NCBI GenBank assembly: GCA_914767715.1 | Contig: OU612071.1 | Location: 2,418,001 to 2,482,000 of the forward strand | Reading direction: 5' to 3' | DNA from: Membranipora membranacea | Lineage: Eukaryota; Bryozoa; Gymnolaemata; Cheilostomatida; Membraniporidae | DNA length: 64,000 nt | Part shown: positions 1 through 13,616 of the stretch, piece by piece | How positions within the stretch are numbered: position 1 is the first letter of the stretch | How the letters are laid out: every line of letters begins with the position of its first letter | Made by a program: the position numbers and the translations under genes | Notes under the pieces: model-generated | Database searches by the model: none | Seen by the model: the letters and a program-made list of their open reading frames with translations, nothing else | What the model was told of the DNA's origin: nothing

Positions 1-214
1 TCGTGTTCCGTATTAGACCTGAGAAGGTCCACAGCTTAAAACTGTAGCATCATTCAGGATAATTTGGTTGAAGGTTGGGGCAGCTAATATCGCAATGAAA
101 GAGTATGTTGGCACACAGCAGCTTCGTTCATCTGAAAATGAAAACAGAATAAATATAATAAGCAAAACATGTAAAATTACATACATAAAACATATTATAT
201 TCATTTACTTCTCT
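1..214. other. No gene recognised
   Basis: AT-rich sequence with only a short chance reading frame on the minus strand. I see no domain, splice-consistent exon or repeat here. Confidence 0.5.
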
Positions 215-395
215 TATATGGAATAATAATTATATATATATATATTATATGGAAATATAATATATATATATATATATAATTATATATATATAATAATTAC
301 ATATATTTATTAATTGCATATATATATTATATGGAATAATATATATATATATATTATATGGAATAATAATTATATATATTATATGGAATAATAAT
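215..395. repeat. (TA)n microsatellite with interspersed TATATGGAATAATAAT units
   Basis: Long alternating TA runs are interrupted several times by the same short block (TATATGGAATAATAAT). This is a compound AT microsatellite of the kind that expands by slippage. Confidence 0.85.
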
Positions 396-2281
396 TATTG
401 ATGTCATACCAATAGGCTGACTATAAAGCCATAGCCTTAATATTTTTTTATCACCTTCCTCAGCAAGACAAATGCTCTGAATCACACCTACTTTATTTGC
501 CATCACCAATATTTATATTGCCTGTTGAAGTATTATCTTGTTAGTAATCAGTTAACATAAGCGTTAACGTTAGGTCCGTGACATCATGGCATATACATGA
601 GCTGAACAGTGAAAGCACAGTTCACAAAGTGAATAAAGCTAGCCCTGCTGTTTATGGACTTGAATTACATAATCTAGATGTAGTCAGTCTAGCGTGCAAA
701 AGTCTGCTTGCTGTTTAGTAACAAACGGAATATTGGGCTACCATTAAAGAGGGATGCAAAGTGCCCTGAATCCACATACCGAGAATGTGATACATCCTAG
801 CAAACTAAAATGCATTCTTAGATGTCTGGACAAAAGAAACTCCTAAACAAGGTGTATATAAAGCTGCCAAAACTGAATTCAAAATAATTTGCCTTTGGTA
901 GTGCCCCTTTGACCGTAGTCATTAGGCCGAGTTAAGGTAATCTAGTATGAGCTAACCTGCTCCCGGATCAGCACATGTACCTCTACATTCATTCTTAGGG
1001 AATGTAGGCGGGAAGACAATCTGGGTGTTTGCGTTCAATCCCTCAGCACTGTATTTCTCCACAAGTTCTGCCTTTGTGTAGGAGGATGGATAGAGGCAGC
1101 ATGTAGTCTGTCCGCCCAGACAGGTAGAGGCTTCTACTACGGAGATGTAGACAAGGGTGATAAAAATCTGAAATACAGATCAAAATTCATAGTGATCCAA
1201 CAAAGCTTGATATGACAATTCCAATACACTTTCTCTTGCAACTTCAGGGTTGAGATGAGGTGAGAAAAATTGATTTTTTTAATTTATCCACATTTATCCA
1301 CATTTATACATAATATATATCTTGATATTACACACATAGAATTATAGCACATCAAGCGGCCATGTTTGACAGCCATTAACTCATTGTTACATGAAAAAAA
1401 CAAGTTGTATTCATTGAATCAATGAATACCTGAATACATGATTATCCTAATGCTGCAGTACATTTTTACCTGTATCCTCATGGTTGCTGTCTCTTCAGTA
1501 GATGATACTTTGTGATGAAGCCCTCTGCCTTATATAGCCCATTTTGCCTGCACTTGATTGGCTGAGCAACTAGATATGTGCAAGGTAAAATTTCAGGATT
1601 TAAGCCACAAGAGCAATCCATTCTTTTGCGCAGGAACAAAAAAATGATCAAAATAAAGATTTCAAAATGTCCTGCTCTCTAACTGACATTTCCTAACAGG
1701 ATATGACTATAAAAAACTGAAAGGTGTCGCGAGATGTTGACACTGAACAACAACGTGACGGCATTCTTTCAATTACCAACTGGGTTTAGAAAGATCATCA
1801 TTGGAGTTTTCCCATGCCAGCACCAATTCCCTGTTAACAATGCATGATACTAGGCTGAAGACGTAATGCCTCATAGCAAACAAACTCTTGTTCAGATGCT
1901 TGGTAGAAATAAAGCGGAATGAAACTATAGAAAGTTAATTGTAAGACATAAGGGAGGAGAATTGTTGATACTACTTATGAATTGACAAACATATATGCAG
2001 AGGTTTGGTTAGTTAAGGATACTTCAATTCTCTCTTTTTATTGTTCATGGTGAAAATTTGGATTTGATTTTTTCAGCAACTCAATTTTTTTCCGATCACC
2101 TATTCCGTTGGCGATATCTTATAATTTGTTGGTAATTAATATTTAGTTGGTTATGATTTCATGTATATACAGGTTCTTGTCTCATGTTTATTGGCGAGCC
2201 TCAACACTAACTGGCTATAATTAGTGAAAGCCTAAGATTCCATTTTTTAAAACAAAGTGACGATCAACACTGAAGCAAAAG
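396..2281. other. No gene recognised
   Basis: About 1.9 kb without a supportable gene on either strand. No reading frame has recognisable domains and I found no phase-consistent exons. Confidence 0.5.
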
Positions 2282-2640
2282 GCAATCAGGAATCTTGCAA
2301 CTATTGCATGGTACTGATCAAGTCTGGTTGCTAGGCAACTTCTTGTGTTCCCATTGTTTCGACAAGTGAACCACAAATATTGGATTAGGAATTAAACTGA
2401 CTGTTAATACCCAACAACTACGACAAAAAATACAAGTTTGTTTGTAGCAAGCGTCAAATAAAGAAAGGGCATGTGATTTGTACTCCTTGGTTGTGATGGG
2501 CAACATAAACCAACAGCAATCAGGTACTTACAACTAAGGCATAGTACCAATCAATTCTGGTTGCTAGGCAACTTCTGTCTATCCATTGTTTCAGCACATC
2601 GATACAAACCACAAGAGTAGGATTGAGGATGAATATGGCT
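2282..2640 (+). repeat. Two diverged direct repeats, about 120 bp each
   Basis: The block beginning GCAATCAGG near 2,282 recurs near 2,515. Both copies contain TCTGGTTGCTAGGCAACTTC followed by CCATTGTTTC. The copies are about 233 bp apart and clearly diverged, so they are either an old tandem duplication or two copies of one dispersed repeat. Confidence 0.65.
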
Positions 2641-5600
2641 GTATACGCCAAACAAGGCAAAGTTAGTTAGTTAGTTAAATCTTTATTGCTTAAAGAACGC
2701 AGAAAAGAAGGAAAAATAAGGTGCCTATACTTTCAGGCATGCTGTTGAGCTTAGAACATTTTGGTTCACATGGAAAACACAAGGGCTAATTATACTTCAG
2801 ATTGTTCAGCTGCGCTACCACACACATTCCCAGACGGAGCTTATAAAAATAATTTTATGAGGTTTTGGAAGGAACACAACAAAAATTAGTATTATAGGCA
2901 AAAAAGTATTGTTTGCGCCAAGCGTGAGATAAAAAAGGCCTGTGTCATTAAGTCGTTCATAGCAATCCGCTCTGCATTATGAAAACATACATGAGATATC
3001 CTACTCTGTTATTTTGGTCAAGCAAGTTTTCTTTCAATAACAAAATCCCCTTAAAACTTCATCCCAATCAGTCCAGTGACAAATATACGCAGCTTGCTAG
3101 GCAACAGTGCCTCTCACACTAATCAATCACTATTAGCCGCAATGTCCTGTTTACTTGAACTGCTCTAAAATGCAAAAAAAAGCAATTCTGATATGTAGCG
3201 ATCAGGAGATAAAAAATGGTAGGTGACCTACAAATGAACTCTAAAAAGCAAATTTAGACCGTAGAAAGGCATGCAGGGTGCTTGCTATCCTGATGTGAAT
3301 GTCAGATGCGGTTGGTCAAAACAATGGGGCATGTATCAACAGTGTGCATATGCAGATTTCACTCTAGGGAAGCATCAAATCCCTACATCAGACTGTATGA
3401 ATTACCTCGGTGTACACATGCAACTCGTTATGGAATGGAATAAAAATTTATATCAAATATTACCGCAAAGCTAACTCAGTGACTTATATGGATTTTGTAG
3501 TTCAATAGCTGCAGGAATTATCATCTCCTTGTTTGTATAAATATTTAAACCAGAGTTATTACCCCACAAATTTTACATACATATAGAAATTCATTTGTTC
3601 TGCTAAACAAAATCCACAAGAAATTTAGAAGAATAGAAACAAAAGACAGTGGATATTCTAGTTTGTATCAACTGATTTGTCTGTTGATTGAAAGCCCAGC
3701 AGTTTTGAATTTGACACGCTATACTAAAATTAAGTGTCGATGTTAATTCCATGTATCCAATTTGGCACTGAAATGATGCCACACCAACATATGGAAACGT
3801 TGTGATTTTGAAATAGAATTCAATGCACAAACAATTTTGCTAACTGAACTTTGTCAATTTTTGTCAATTCTTACTTTAATAAGATCCGAAAAGTAACAAG
3901 TGATATTATCAATGCACACAATTACTGGTCAATTAAATTTGATTTTGATTCTGCAAGGTTTTGGTAGCTTTGGTCTTAGACTTGTATGGTAGTTTTAAAT
4001 CAGCCTATCGTATACCATGCTCACTGAGTTGGAACTTTATCGACAGAGGACTGGGAACTAGGAGGTATAAAGTTTCCTTAAACAAACTTGTCAAATTGAT
4101 GATAATCTAGAGCTGCAGCATTTAACTCAGGATGGCAGCATTAGAGCTGCAACAACTTAGTATCCATAAGTTTCCTCTACTCTTTTTTCTCTATGATACT
4201 TTTAAATTTCTTGCCACAAGTTGGTATTACGGGTATGTGGGGTAGAGTCTTTTAGGGGGCTTGACACTACCAATTTTCAGTTTGTCAATTTTGAAAGTCC
4301 TCTTGAAACCTCTTAAACCTTTAATAACCAGGAGCCCAGAGGGGCCATTGTGAGACTGGTTGGGATTATGAATGTATTAGGCTGGTTGATATGGTGTGAT
4401 TTGCCCTTTCTTACATGTTTTGAGGTTAAGATGTCATCAATGAGTTTTAAACTGATATTTTTGACATAAGGTAGGCTATGTCCAGAAATGTGATATTGCC
4501 GCTGTCTGAATAATTTTCAAGCAAGTCTCAATTTAAGATGCCCGTCGAATGAAACAACACCCATGCATAATGTTTGTTGCAGCAAAGTCAAAATCATCAA
4601 GCAGCTCATGAATGAGCTCCCTAATTCGATAAAATTTCCAAGCCGATCGATAATTTTCTTTCCAAAATGGGCTGGACCACATTAAACTACCGCTATTCCT
4701 CAGATAGTTCCTCAACATCCTTCTTTACGGGAAGACTTTCTAACGCATTTCCTGTACCCAGCCTGGTTTGCCTATACAAAATCCATGGATACAGCCTTGG
4801 GTAGAATAGGCAGAGCAGTGCAATAGCCATTTACCATGATTTTTCCCTTGGACTGCCCTTAAACCAGGCTTGCATCATGAAATTCCTGTGACAAAGAATA
4901 AATGTCTTTCATGTGTTTTTGCATACAATCTGAGCAAATAGCTATAGCCAACGTCACGAGGCACTGATTTTCTTAATCCTTGATTTTGGTACACCAATCT
5001 ACACATATTTAAAATTAATACCAATAAAATGATGGTCTGAAATAACCAGGGAGGGTGGGATATACCCCCTCCCTCCCTCCCTGAAATATCAAACTCAAGC
5101 AATTAAATTTGAGATTATAATTGCAAACAATTTGATATTTTCTTGTACAATATAGCTAGTCAACAGGAGCGAACTCTCACTGCAGGAGCCATTGCAAATT
5201 TTTGGATAATAACAGGATCTCATTCATTGAACCCACCATACACAGACCATTTATGAGAGATTTTATCAAGTAACATTACATAGCACACTTTCATGTGTAA
5301 ATACCTAGCCATAATAATCACCCTTCACTCTATTGTTTCTTGGGGGATTAGGCTTCACATCCATTGTAAACTCAATGTCAATGAAACTATTTCAAAGAGA
5401 CAGGAGACACCTATTCTTGTTTGGGTGAACAAACTCAGAGTAGTTTTCACAAGAAGATGTTTCAATAACAAACACAGGTGATATCACCAAGCAGGGTTTA
5501 TGGTTATGGTTAATCTATTACATTGGGCCTATTTGAAACGCTGGCAATACACAGTACTCAAAACATGTGAAAAATACGTAATCAAGTGTTAACAGCTGAG

Positions 5601-7292
5601 AAGAAATGTGTTTCCCTGATCTGACAAAACACTAGAGTCTAGAAGTTTTGAAATATTACAACATAACGCTGTTGAATTGCTGTGTGTGCCCCTGTACGGT
5701 GTAAAATGGTATGAGATACGATGCTTGGATGCTGCTTGAATTTGCTACTCTTTGACAAGGATTTGCGAGATCTTGTTACTATTTTCATTGCTAATAGTGT
5801 TGCTTTATGTGTAAATTTGCTGTAAGGTTATGATCTGGGCAAGATACTGAAACTTGGTGGCCTGAAAGTGGAAGAGGCAAGCTCATAAGACTTGACAAAT
5901 TATCTTAAAGTTATTAAAAAATGAAGAGTGTACTACGTATCACATTAACCCCCATTCATGTGTACTGAAATAACTAAGGTAAAATATTGAATAAATCTGC
6001 CGGTCCCTGTTTTAGAATCCTAATATTCTCTGTCATGTGGAGGTTTCTAAAATTACTGGTTTTTCTATCATACCTAAGTAATTTTTATATTCTGCTTTCA
6101 CAATTAAATAAGGGTTCCATTTTCATTTTAGGAAAAATAATCTCAGTCAGCATTTCATGCTCATAATCTGTTATCATTTTAAGTGATGTCATGTTAGACT
6201 ACAGGTTCACATCAAATGTTCATTGTGATATTAATTTTGTAACATTGTATTGTGCTGAGTGTGAGGCCTCTATACGATTCAATGCTTTTCATTGTTTCAA
6301 CATTTGGTAAACAAAGGAATCCTTTATATGCTGTGCCTAGTTCTATACAATAGAGGATAAATGTACCATGTCAGCTTGCATCAAAAGTTTATATGAGAAA
6401 ACTGAGAATAAATTTTAAGAAATGCTGCATTAAATGAAGGGAAATAGCGATAGAGTGACCCAAAATGATTCATATATTGATATCGTCATAATATGGTTAG
6501 CAAAAAAATTTGACGCTTCTAGCATATGTAGAAGTGCATTTAAATTGAGTCATCTGGTTAGAAGATAATTTTTTGCCAACATTTCATCATTTTTTATGAA
6601 ATTCATGATTTTTTGCATTCATTTCGTGGATTAAATAGTAATTCAACCACCAAGCCTGGACAATAACTTTCAGTCAATTTGTGATGGTTTCGGCATCAAA
6701 TTTAAAAATGTAGGGGGAGATAACGAGGAAACCATATAAGTCACTGAGAACCGCTTCATACGAAGAAGCCTCAATGGCGCCCCGCGTAAGACCAAAATAA
6801 CTGCTTTTAAAACAAGTGTAAGGCTCTTTCTACATCTGTCTTGTTCGACTAACCATTGGTTGGTTATCGCAAAACTAATTAACCCTGATTACTCTCAGTC
6901 TCTGCAACAAGCTTACTGATAAGTACATTTATCTTTTTCACTTTTCTTATGTCAAACTAAGAACGGTTTTATAATTGGCTAATTTTAGACTTGATTAAAA
7001 TTTGATAAATATTATCCACAAAACTTCATGTGTATATAATACAAAAGAAACCCATATACAGTGCCTCATAAGACTTTTTTCGAAAATAATTTTTTTAGAA
7101 AATAGAAGAAACGACTGAATCGAATTCATGTCTTCAACCGCATATGTGTAGTAAAACCAGTTGCTCATGTGCATATAACATTTTTTGCACGTTTTTTGCC
7201 TTCTCTGCTTGAAAAAAAGAGAAAAATTAAACAAAATTACACAACAGGTAACTTTACCCAATCATGGCCAACATAAATCTGTAAGGTTCATC
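2641..7292. other. No gene recognised
   Basis: About 4.6 kb without a supportable gene. Reading frames of 60-88 codons exist but have no recognisable family, no good codon pattern and no neighbouring exon in phase. One G-quadruplex-type run is annotated separately at 5,065-5,081. Confidence 0.5.
5065..5081 (-). other. Potential G-quadruplex (minus strand)
   Basis: The plus strand reads C5-T-C3-T-C3-T-C3, so the minus strand has four G-runs with one-base loops, a canonical intramolecular G-quadruplex pattern. No gene lies close enough to suggest a role. Confidence 0.6.
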
Positions 7293-7361
7293 GGGCAGGT
7301 GTGGCTAAGTGGCTAGTGTACTCAAAGACAGAGGCCCAGGTTCAATTCCCAGTCTGTGACA
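7293..7361 (+). repeat. tRNA-like element (SINE head or tRNA relic)
   Basis: A tRNA-sized segment has an A-box-like TGGCTAAGTGG at 7,302-7,312 and a B-box-like GGTTCAATTCC at 7,339-7,349 with normal spacing. The acceptor and anticodon stems do not pair convincingly, so I read it as a tRNA-derived SINE head or tRNA pseudogene rather than a working tRNA. Confidence 0.5.
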
Positions 7362-8030
7362 ATTTTAATATTTTTTATAAATTATACTACAATTATCACA
7401 TGCTTGTTCTGCTAGAGGCCCGATTTCCACACCAACTCCTGCCCACTTCCCACTATTTGTAATTCTCACTATTTCCTCCAGATTTGAGAGATAACAGCCC
7501 TATCCCTGCTTTTTAGTAACCATCCAAGCACCTGTCGATGTGTTTAACCTCAGTTCGATATTTTAGTAAAAAGTACGAACATGAAATTATTTGGGGTCAT
7601 ATATGTGTTATATGCCCTTCCTAGTGGCTAGATACTCTATCTCAGAGCATCAGCAGCCAGGGCTCCATCCTGCCATCAAAATGGATGGCTCGGGTGCTTC
7701 GCCCCCTCAAAGCACTGCGATGCGATGCAGGGCAGTATTGCTGTCAATTCAAATCTCCAACTTTTGAATTTGGATAACTTGGCAAGTAGGTCCCCAATTA
7801 GCCATGCTCATAAAGCCAATTGAAAACCTGAGTGTATGTCATCCACACCTCTGAAGTATTGTGGCGTTTATGGTTGCGCCATTCCTAGTTATACAGAGTT
7901 ACAAATTCAGTTACAGTGGAAATTCTTTGGAAACATAAATTAGTTTTACCACCATGACTGAATGTATCCAGCATAGTTTCAGTGTTGTTACAAATAACTT
8001 TTACCTTTGTTCCGATTAGTCACAGAGTTA
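7362..8030. other. No gene recognised
   Basis: Intergenic AT-rich sequence. It ends in a short TATATATA run (about 8,031-8,046) that abuts the 3' end of the LINE. Confidence 0.5.
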
Positions 8031-8296
8031 TATATATATATATATTCCATGTTTATTCTGGAGAAGAATAAGTCCTTAGGACTTGTACCCAGAAAACAGA
8101 AAAATTGATAAAAATATGGTGTAGAATTAAAAAGACATGTAACTAAAAATCAAGAACAATGACAGGTAAAATTACAAAGTACAAGCAGGCATTAATTAGC
8201 AGTAAAACATTACACAAGTTGATACACAATAGCTAGGAAAAGAAAAGTTATAACAATGTAGCAGTAGGCTAAAATGAAATGATAAGAACTTACTCA

Positions 8297-10300
8297 TTAA
8301 TTGAGAAGTTTGAGGACGTGGCTCCGAAAGGCATTTTTGAATGTAGCAAGGGATTGACTCAGCTCAACATGATTGGGTAATTCGTTAAACTTCTGAGCAC
8401 CGAAATTAGCTAAAGCAAATCTAAAATTTTCCTTGGATAGTCTAAACCCAGAACTTTTAGCGAGCCGAGTTTCACTAATTAATTTCTCGGGGAGCAGATT
8501 GGTATCAATTATTGGGACTAAACTATTAACAATTTTATAAAACGTCAGCAGATACAAATATTCGAAACGCAAAGTTAACACAGGGATGTTGTAGGTCTTT
8601 CGAGTATTATCTTTAGAACTGTTGTAGTCTATAATGTTCAAACATCTATTCTCAATTTTTAAAAATTCTTTTTTGACATAGTCTTTTGTGGTAAATAAAA
8701 CAGGAGTGCTGTATTCAAGATTAGAACTTATAAGTCCAATGTACTAAAGCTTAGCTAATTTAGGTGTCAGGAATTTTCTATTACGTTGAAAGTTGGTGAC
8801 TATTGGATAAAGTTTTGTTTAATTTTACTGGTATGAGATTTAAAATTTAATTTGTTATCAAGAATCACACCTAAGTAAGTCAGATTGTTTGAAAATGAGA
8901 TTGTTAAATTTAAGGTCCGGAGGTTTGATGTAATGTTTATTAGAAATGGTCATGACATCCGTTTTACCGCTGTTTAGAACAAGGCAATTTTCACTGTACC
9001 AACTGGATGCTTGATGAATGCTTTTTTCCATAAGTTTTGTGGAAATGTCTGGGTTTTCCCCACTGGTGACTAGTAGGCAGTCATCAGCATATAGATAACA
9101 ATTTTTTGAGCTCCATCAGATCGTTAATAAACATGATGAGCAGGAGGGGTCCAAGTACAGACCCCTGCGGCACACCAGTTATAACTCGACTGCATTCAGA
9201 TACACAACCATTAACTTTCATGGCCTGCTCTCGACTTGAAAGATAATTTTTAATTAAATTTGACGCATTAGAGTGGAAATTGAATTTTGTTAATAGTTTA
9301 CTGGCAAGGATCTTATGGTTTACGCAATCAAAAGCTTTACGGATATCAAGTGCCGAAACTGTGACAAATTTTGACTTGTGCTTTGACAGCAGGAAACGAA
9401 ATTTGTTGACTAGTTGAGTTAAAATTTGATCAGGGGATGTTCCATTTCTGAAACCAAATTGGCGAGAGGCTGTTAGATCATTAATTTCCAGGTAATCACG
9501 AATTTGGTAATTTATTATCTTTTCTAGGACTTTACTTAGTATTGGCAATAGCGAAATTGGTCTATAATTATTTGGCAAACTTTTCTTGCCACTTTTGAAA
9601 ATTGGAATTACTAAGGCTTTTTTCCACACATCTGGAAACTCGTGACATTTAAGGCTCAGATTAACAATATGTGTCAATGGATTCAGAATCAAAGGCTCTA
9701 GGATTTTATAAATAAAGGCAGGGATCTGGTTTAATCCCCCAGTTTTACATGATTTCAATGTGTGCATATATTTAGACACCTCACTCGATGTGATTTCTTG
9801 AAAAGCAAATTTTGGAAAACTGGAAGCTTTATCATTATCAAAGCCTGAGTAACTTTTGTTGGACAATAGTTTAGCTTCTTCATTGAGATTGGCGCCAATG
9901 CTAGAAAAATACGTCTTTAGACATTCAGCGATCACTGGGCTTTCAGAAGTGGTGCAATTTTCAGATTCAATTTCTTGAATGACATTATTGTCTTGATAAT
10001 TTTTACCTCGGAAAATTTTGATTTTTTGCCATTGGTCTAATGTTTTATCATTAAGAACTGCTCTCATTGCTTGCTTTTTGGCATCTCTTACTGCGTTTGT
10101 TGCCTTGCTACGGATTAAACGATAATGCTCCTAGGCAGTAGAATTTTTATCAAATCCCGTCCCAACAAACTTTTGAAATGCATCTTTTTTAAGGCTTGTT
10201 AGTTTAGATGCCACTGGACACTTCCAACAAAGATTGTTTTTCTGCTTTAAGCGTTGGGTTTTAAATGGTGCAAACTGCTCCACCAATAATTCCATTTTTG
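8297..10300 (-). pseudogene. LINE reverse transcriptase and C-terminal region
   Basis: RNA-dependent DNA polymerase of the LINE. The largest uninterrupted piece (10,067-9,084) shows NYRPISLLPILSKVLEKI, FGFRNGTSPDQ, ALDIRKAFDCVNHKIL and GVPQGSVLGPLL, the standard fingers and palm motifs. The catalytic YADD box is present at 9,091-9,080 but one base out of frame, right after a run of six A (minus strand), so the break is a homopolymer slip or a base-calling error. A TAG stop lies near 10,133 in the linker. The C-terminal segment (8,641-8,297) is again open and contains FRFALANFGAQKFNELP, typical of the end of CR1/Jockey ORF2. Confidence 0.88.
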
Positions 10301-10303
10301 ATT

Positions 10304-11110
10304 CTAAAATATCTGCTGCTTCGTGAACACAGTGAACATCCTCAACAATATTAAAATTGAGAGATTTCGCACTATTAAAAAATCAAGATCATCAAAATTT
10401 CCGAAATCTCGCTTAATGACATAAGAAAAGCCAGACTTAGGCTTTTTAAGATTAACTTTCATTTGAATTGCAAAATGATCACTAATATCACTTTTTATAA
10501 CCTTGTGTTCAGGTACTAAATTTTGAACATTTGAGAAAAGTAAGTCGATCGTAGTATTTGAATCTTTAAAACATCTAGTATACTCTCTAACGAGCTGTTC
10601 ATATTGATGAAGTCTCATAAGGGTTTCAAGATTTTCTTTCCCTTGTGAATTACCGGACCAGTCAATGTTAAAATCACCTATAATTAAAGTTGGCTTTCGT
10701 AAATTGTGAGCACGCAATAGCTTTTCAAAATTACAGGAAACATCGGTGCTTGCAACACAAGGTATATTGTAAACAAGGACCAAACAAAATCTAGACTCAG
10801 CAATAACAATTTCGATGCATAGAACTTCGGTCCCACCATGTGAAGTCAAATCAACTTTTTCGAATTTTATGTTTTGTTTAACATAAACAGCCAGCCCGCC
10901 ACCACATGAAGTCAAACCCCTATCCTTACGAATCAATACATAACCAGGTAGTTGAAAATTGTTGTCATAATGAGAGCCATTAAACCAAGTTTCCGAAAAA
11001 CAGATTATGTGATCATTGACCAAATCAGGAGTTAGTCTGAACTCATCAAAATGTTTAGGCAAGGATCTTATATTTAGATGTACAATACTTAAAGTGTTTG
11101 TAAAGGCACA
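10304..11110 (-). pseudogene. LINE apurinic-like endonuclease domain
   Basis: This is the endonuclease/exonuclease/phosphatase-fold domain that nicks target DNA during retrotransposition. Motifs in order on the minus strand are the ETW motif (ICFSETWF), a glycine-rich GGGLAVYVK segment, the GDFNID catalytic motif and the terminal SDHFAI motif, so the catalytic core is all visible. The frame changes near 11,085, where an upstream 68-codon frame ends and the sequence continues one base over with TLSIVHLNIRSLP. It shifts again near 10,380, before the linker to the reverse transcriptase. As a LINE gene in a genome it is a relic and not a host function. Confidence 0.85.
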
Positions 11111-11300
11111 GGTTTCTTGATATCACTTTTGAGCATGAAATCAGATAAAGACAGCTTGTAGCGGCCAAGATATCGAAGAAGTTTGGAGTTTACTAACACA
11201 TTGGGGTTTATTCCGTTGAGATGTAAAACTGCAAGAAAATAGCGTGAACATATTACACAAAGAAAGAAAAATAGAATTAATATGCTTAACATCAAATAAT

Positions 11301-12902
11301 GTATCAGATACCATCATGATAACATCAAGGAAATGTATGGAAAGTAATCTCTACACCAATATATAGCAATGTCACGTAATTAATAATTACCTATTGGCTC
11401 CTATGATCTCTCGGTAGCAAATATATCTGGTATGCGTATGAATTTTCTCTGTATATATGATCACAACAAATAATATCTATGAATACAACGATGCATCTAT
11501 GTCTCTCTGACTCAATTTCTAGAGTGAATTCCCTATATTTTGGGTCTAAGCGCTAACAATAGAAAATATGATAATGAGTGTAGCTTCGTAGCTTACAAAT
11601 TGATAGCTTTGCATAAAGCCTACTGCAGGGTGCATTCCTGCCGTTACACAGCTATCACGCATGCATTTGCATATAAAATTAGACATCAGAGTTATTTGGT
11701 CTGGTAGGTTTGGGGGTTATAAGTTAACAACATCGAGTTGCCTACTCATGCACCGCCCAACTAGTCCAGGCGATTTTTGATGAGCCTGTTATTGGGGAAA
11801 TACTGTAATATTAGTGACTATTGTGGTTAGATAACAACTTTTGCAAATAAATGACAAAGTCACTCACAAGTCTGTCTGATGACATAAAAGTTCAAAAGAA
11901 AGTTCTATAATTTGTATACACACTATTTGATGAGTTGAGACCGCTAATCAAAACAACCTTTATATCTGTTATGAGCCCATGTCGAAGAAAAGACTAGAAG
12001 AACCACTGAACATTACAATCAACGACTATGGCTTTGACGCATTCCCTGTCCGCTGTTTTTCAAGCATGAAAATGAGTGATTTTCATTTCAGACCGATGCA
12101 CTTGTTTGCACTGTAAAAAATAAGATTATAACGGAGCAATTGATTCTTCCTGCTGACAAAGCCTTGCTTATTTCAGATTCACCCAAAAATGGTCCATGCA
12201 ATGCTTTATAGTTTGTACCAAATCTTGCAATTTACCCAACACTAGCCACCCAATTCAGATCCATACTGACGAAATAACACAAAAACTCGACAAATTAATT
12301 TCCTAAGTGACTGTTGTGTGCAGTGACATGTGCTCTCATAAGACCTGCTGCACTCAGTCAGTAATATTGATAGTCTATGTTAAGATGTGCTGAGTATCTG
12401 TGATGCACACAGATGGACAAGATTTAATGAAAAACTAGAAAGTTTCTCCAGTTAGTCCGAAACAATTAGATGACAAATTTATTGAGTTGAATTTACTTTG
12501 TGACTTATAACTTCTAGTTTTTAAACAATGTAAATGACACAGTTTATCCAAAAAAACCTTGAGTGTTTAAACATCAGAATATATGCAAAAATCGTTGAAA
12601 AGATTGTCAAAACCTCAAATCACTCAGTATTTATCATGGCATGCTTTGGATTTCAACATCATCCTAATGCCAGAAATGTCGAGATTTACAAAGAATTTAT
12701 TTTAGATTTCTGTGCGATTTGGAAATACATATTTTCAAGAAAAACACACAATCTACCTGTGTTAATTTCGTATCTTCCATTGAAATTCTATTGAAAGCCG
12801 CTATTCATGAAGCTAATAATTGAAGCATATCACTGGTTTTCATGCGGGCTGAAGACGAGTTTGATTGGAATGTCATAGCCACAATCTCATTTATTCATCA
12901 TA
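11301..12902. other. No gene recognised
   Basis: About 1.6 kb of AT-rich sequence. The longest frame (12,534-12,794, plus, 86 codons) has no recognisable domain and no flanking exon in phase, so I do not call it a gene. Confidence 0.5.
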
Positions 12903-12906
12903 TTAA

Positions 12907-13283
12907 AGGGCAACCAAGGTTTCGCGGCAATACATTAATGGGTAGCAAATAATGTGCTGGGCAGCATCAGCTTTGTGCATTACGCGATGCAAAACTCAAA
13001 GTAGTTGCTGACTCTAAGCAGGGTAACACTTCAGTTTAGGGGAGGTTCCAAGACTTTGCTGTAATAATTATAGAGCACAGGCTAAATAATAACAGGAACA
13101 GGAAACTGCTATGTGGTATTCTCTTTTAGCTGAGTTTGAGTACCTGATGGAAGAAATGTTTCACAAGAATTCTGGCTGAATAATCATCCGAATTATATTT
13201 GGTTTTTTTCCCCATGCAGAAGGTGCAATCTGCTATTAATCAATGGCCATAAATGAGAAGTTGTTTGAAACCTTGGTTGCCCT
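12907..13283. mobile_element. MITE with 17-bp perfect inverted ends and TTAA flanks
   Basis: A 377-bp element starts AGGGCAACCAAGGTTTC (12,907-12,923) and ends with its exact reverse complement (13,267-13,283). It is flanked directly by TTAA on both sides (12,903-12,906 and 13,284-13,287). TTAA duplication is characteristic of piggyBac-type transposition, so this is probably a non-autonomous piggyBac-like MITE. It has no coding capacity. The superfamily call rests on the TTAA only, because the terminal bases are AGGG rather than the usual CCC. Confidence 0.75.
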
Positions 13284-13424
13284 TTAATGTAAACAAAACC
13301 TTGAAATACTTAGCGATGTATTGATCTGTCTTTATATTGCCAATTTCTATCTCAAGCAGTAACCATGGTTAACAGAAAATGTTGTATCTGCCAAAGCACT
13401 GTGGGTTATTTCCAGTGGCCAAAA

Positions 13425-13616
13425 TCATACAGATTTAAACTTGAGTGGTGTGACTACCTCAGAGTTATTTTCCCTCTGATAATCACATGGACGCGACGTC
13501 GATTTGCTACAAATGCCTCCTAAATGATATTCAATCTTGCTCTCACTAGAGCTGTTAATCTCCCTGTAATTTTCATTCTCACTGTCGGATGAGCTAGAGC
13601 TGTAATTTTTTGCCAT
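13425..13616 (-). CDS. Ser/Asp/Glu-rich short reading frame, possible 5' exon
   Basis: A 63-codon frame starts at a genuine ATG and reads MAKNYSSSSSDSENENY, followed by more Ser/Glu/Asn-rich sequence. Low-complexity acidic-serine starts like this are common at the N-terminus of invertebrate transposon proteins. No family can be assigned. I found no confident downstream exon, so this may be the 5' scrap of an element or a chance frame. Confidence 0.25.
   Translation of the reverse strand: MAKNYSSSSSDSENENYREINSSSESKIEYHLGGICSKSTSRPCDYQRENNSEVVTPLKFKSV

Larger units (their letters stand above)
8047..11300 (-). mobile_element. CR1/Jockey-type non-LTR retrotransposon (LINE), decayed
   Basis: Read on the minus strand this is a near full-length non-LTR retrotransposon second ORF: an apurinic-type endonuclease, then reverse transcriptase, then a conserved C-terminal segment. 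The 3' end abuts a TA-rich simple repeat, as is common for this clade. The coding region is interrupted by several frame changes and at least one stop (TAG near 10,133), so this copy is dead. The clade call (CR1/Jockey rather than RTE or L2) comes from motif style only. The 5' limit near 11,300 is approximate and no target-site duplication was resolved. Confidence 0.85.
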
